Shown here piece by piece: positions 15,308 through 16,367 of a stretch of 16,367 bases of DNA (position 1 is its first letter; each line of letters begins with the position of its first letter). The stretch is from NCBI GenBank assembly GCA_964614415.1, contig CAZTLE010000087.1, forward strand, positions 1-16,367. Direction: 5' to 3'. The notes below the pieces were generated by a model. That model was given only the letters and a program-made list of their open reading frames with translations, did not search any database and had not been told where the DNA came from. The position numbers were made by a program, and so were the translations under genes. Source of the stretch: CAZTLE01 sp964614415 (lineage in GTDB: Bacteria > Bacteroidota > Bacteroidia > Flavobacteriales > Flavobacteriaceae).

Positions 15308-15942
15308 TCAAAGAGATTTCCTATATCACTCTTATTGGTTTTATCGGCCAGGGGCTATTCTTTTCCCGATTCCTTTTTCAACTGATCCTTTCCGAACGAC
15401 AACGGAAAGTAATCACGCCGGTGATCTTCTGGCAATTGAGCCTGGCGGCTTCCATTATCTTTTTTATCTATGGATACCTGCGGGAAGACTTCTCGATCAT
15501 GCTGGGACAGTCCATTACCTACTTTATTTACATCAGGAACCTGCAGTTGCAGAATCAGTGGCAGCGGCTACCGAAACTGATCCAGATCTTTCTGTTCGTA
15601 TTCCCGGTGTTCATTGTGGTCTACGCCTATAACAACAATGTGATGGACCTCGATAAATTACTGCGGAATGAGGATATCCCTTTCTGGCTACTCATGCTGG
15701 GCATTGTGGCGCAACTCGTTTTTATTTTCCGCTTCATCTATCAGTGGTTTACCTCAGAACGCAAGAAAACGTCCCATCTGCCCTTGGGCTTTTGGATCAT
15801 AAGCTTGACAGGATCAAGCCTCATTCTTACCTATTCCATCTTCCGTGAGGATCTCGTGCTTTTCGTGGCTCATTCCATAGGAATGTTGGTTTACGTGCGG
15901 AATATTTATATTTTCAGCAAACAAGATGATAAAGAGCCTTAG
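15304..15942 (+). CDS. Membrane protein with two lipid-A-disaccharide-synthase N-terminal (LAB_N) domains
   Basis: A 212-residue polytopic membrane protein made of two LAB_N-type units at about residues 9-83 and 130-204. Both share the same skeleton: RF near the first helix, SER(Q/K)(R/K), then P-x-x-FW-x-x-SL, a helix, Y-x-x-x-RED, another helix and a closing RN (unit 1 IYIRNL, unit 2 VYVRNI). The LpxB catalytic domain is absent. The frame is open upstream to 15214, but the start at 15304 is chosen because MIKEISYITLIGF enters the first helix at once and ATG overlaps the previous stop as ATGA. In Gram-negative bacteria, free-standing LAB_N proteins occur beside glycolipid glycosyltransferases. 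The exact biochemical role is unknown, possibly a membrane partner or flippase-like helper (inference). The next gene overlaps its end by 17 nt. Confidence 0.9.
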   Translation: MIKEISYITLIGFIGQGLFFSRFLFQLILSERQRKVITPVIFWQLSLAASIIFFIYGYLREDFSIMLGQSITYFIYIRNLQLQNQWQRLPKLIQIFLFVFPVFIVVYAYNNNVMDLDKLLRNEDIPFWLLMLGIVAQLVFIFRFIYQWFTSERKKTSHLPLGFWIISLTGSSLILTYSIFREDLVLFVAHSIGMLVYVRNIYIFSKQDDKEP

Positions 15943-16367
15943 GAATAATCACGTCTTAGTGCTGGTGCTTACCTGCCTGGCTATCTTTTTTGTGAATCTT
16001 GATGCCATCTACGTAAATATTATGGAGGCGCGTAATTTTACCACGGCCCGTGAAATGCTGGACGATGGCAACTGGTTGCTAACTACGTTAAACGGAGAGC
16101 CGCGCTATCAAAAACCACCTCTACCTACCTGGCTGACGGCCATTTCGGGGGCTGCATTCGGATTGAAAAGCCTCTTTGCCATGCGCCTGCCTGCGGCGCT
16201 TATAACTCTTACGCTGGTACTTTTCTTTTACAAACTGACAAAGCGAATCACGGAAAAAGCCAATTTTGCATTGATTGCATCCCTCATACTGGCTACCAGC
16301 TTTTACATCATTTTTTCAGGACGTAACGGACAATGGGATATTTTCACCCATGGCTTTATGGTTGTTT
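15926..16367 (+). CDS. ArnT-like (GT83/PMT-type) membrane glycosyltransferase, N-terminal part
   Basis: The first 147 residues of a large polytopic glycosyltransferase, cut by the window edge. The ATG at 15926 lies inside the end of the LAB_N gene (17-nt overlap), and the frame then stays open to the last base. Residues 10-30 form the first membrane helix. They are followed by the periplasmic loop signature EARNFTTAREMLDDGNW (34-50) and the LNGEPRYQKPPLPTWL motif (55-70), which match the ArnT/PMT family. FAMRLPAAL (84-92) and SGRNGQWDIFTHGF (131-144) also fit Bacteroidota members. These enzymes transfer a sugar from undecaprenyl phosphate to lipid A, other glycolipids or proteins. With the GT2 gene upstream as possible donor synthase, lipid or surface-glycan modification is likely; the acceptor is unknown. 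Confidence 0.9.
   Translation, partial: MIKSLRNNHVLVLVLTCLAIFFVNLDAIYVNIMEARNFTTAREMLDDGNWLLTTLNGEPRYQKPPLPTWLTAISGAAFGLKSLFAMRLPAALITLTLVLFFYKLTKRITEKANFALIASLILATSFYIIFSGRNGQWDIFTHGFMVV

Overview
The window looks like chromosome from a marine-type member of the Flavobacteriaceae (Bacteroidota). The evidence is a SecA with the Bacteroidota-type C-terminus, a giant secreted protein with a type IX secretion (T9SS) type A sorting domain, signal peptides ending in FGQ, a run of families common in this group (DUF4377, DUF6249, DUF4097, DUF2911), and TAnnTTTG-like -7 promoter elements. I do not call a genus. Gene density is high and no tRNA, rRNA, insertion sequence, phage gene or CRISPR array is visible.

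Layout, left to right. (1) The 3' part of secA (2-1957, +) ends at a bidirectional hairpin terminator. (2) A 1485-residue T9SS cargo protein (2007-6464, -) carries about 40 repeats of about 24 residues, then SdrD-B-like, DUF11-like and DUF7619-like modules and a sorting domain. (3) A small DUF4377-type lipoprotein (6746-7300, +) is divergent from it. (4) A first ECF sigma factor and membrane anti-sigma pair (8330-7352, -) is divergent from a three-helix DUF6249 membrane protein (8463-8819, +). (5) A second ECF sigma and membrane anti-sigma pair is followed, with overlapping reading frames, by a secreted DUF4097-like protein carrying tandem 11-residue Trp/Glu-rich repeats (11601-8894, -). (6) Divergent from that is a DUF2911 membrane-anchored protein and the MeaB GTPase (11712-13384, +). 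(7) A sugar-nucleotide epimerase (14329-13388, -) meets meaB tail to tail with only 3 bp between stop codons. (8) After a repeat-rich intergenic region comes a glycolipid-type operon (14597 to the window end, +): a GT2 glycosyltransferase, a duplicated LAB_N membrane protein and an ArnT-like (GT83) glycosyltransferase, all with overlapping reading frames.

How the genes fit together (partly inference). Most of the window concerns the cell envelope: protein export (SecA), a surface or secreted solenoid, envelope-responsive sigma/anti-sigma circuits with likely envelope target genes beside them, and glycolipid modification. The two sigma/anti-sigma circuits lie within 4.4 kb and share a 17-nt overlap between sigma and anti-sigma genes. 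The most unusual sequence features are the 11-mer helical repeat block inside the DUF4097-like protein, the roughly 40-repeat solenoid, and the doubled LAB_N protein between two glycosyltransferases. I found no clear new defence or mobile system.
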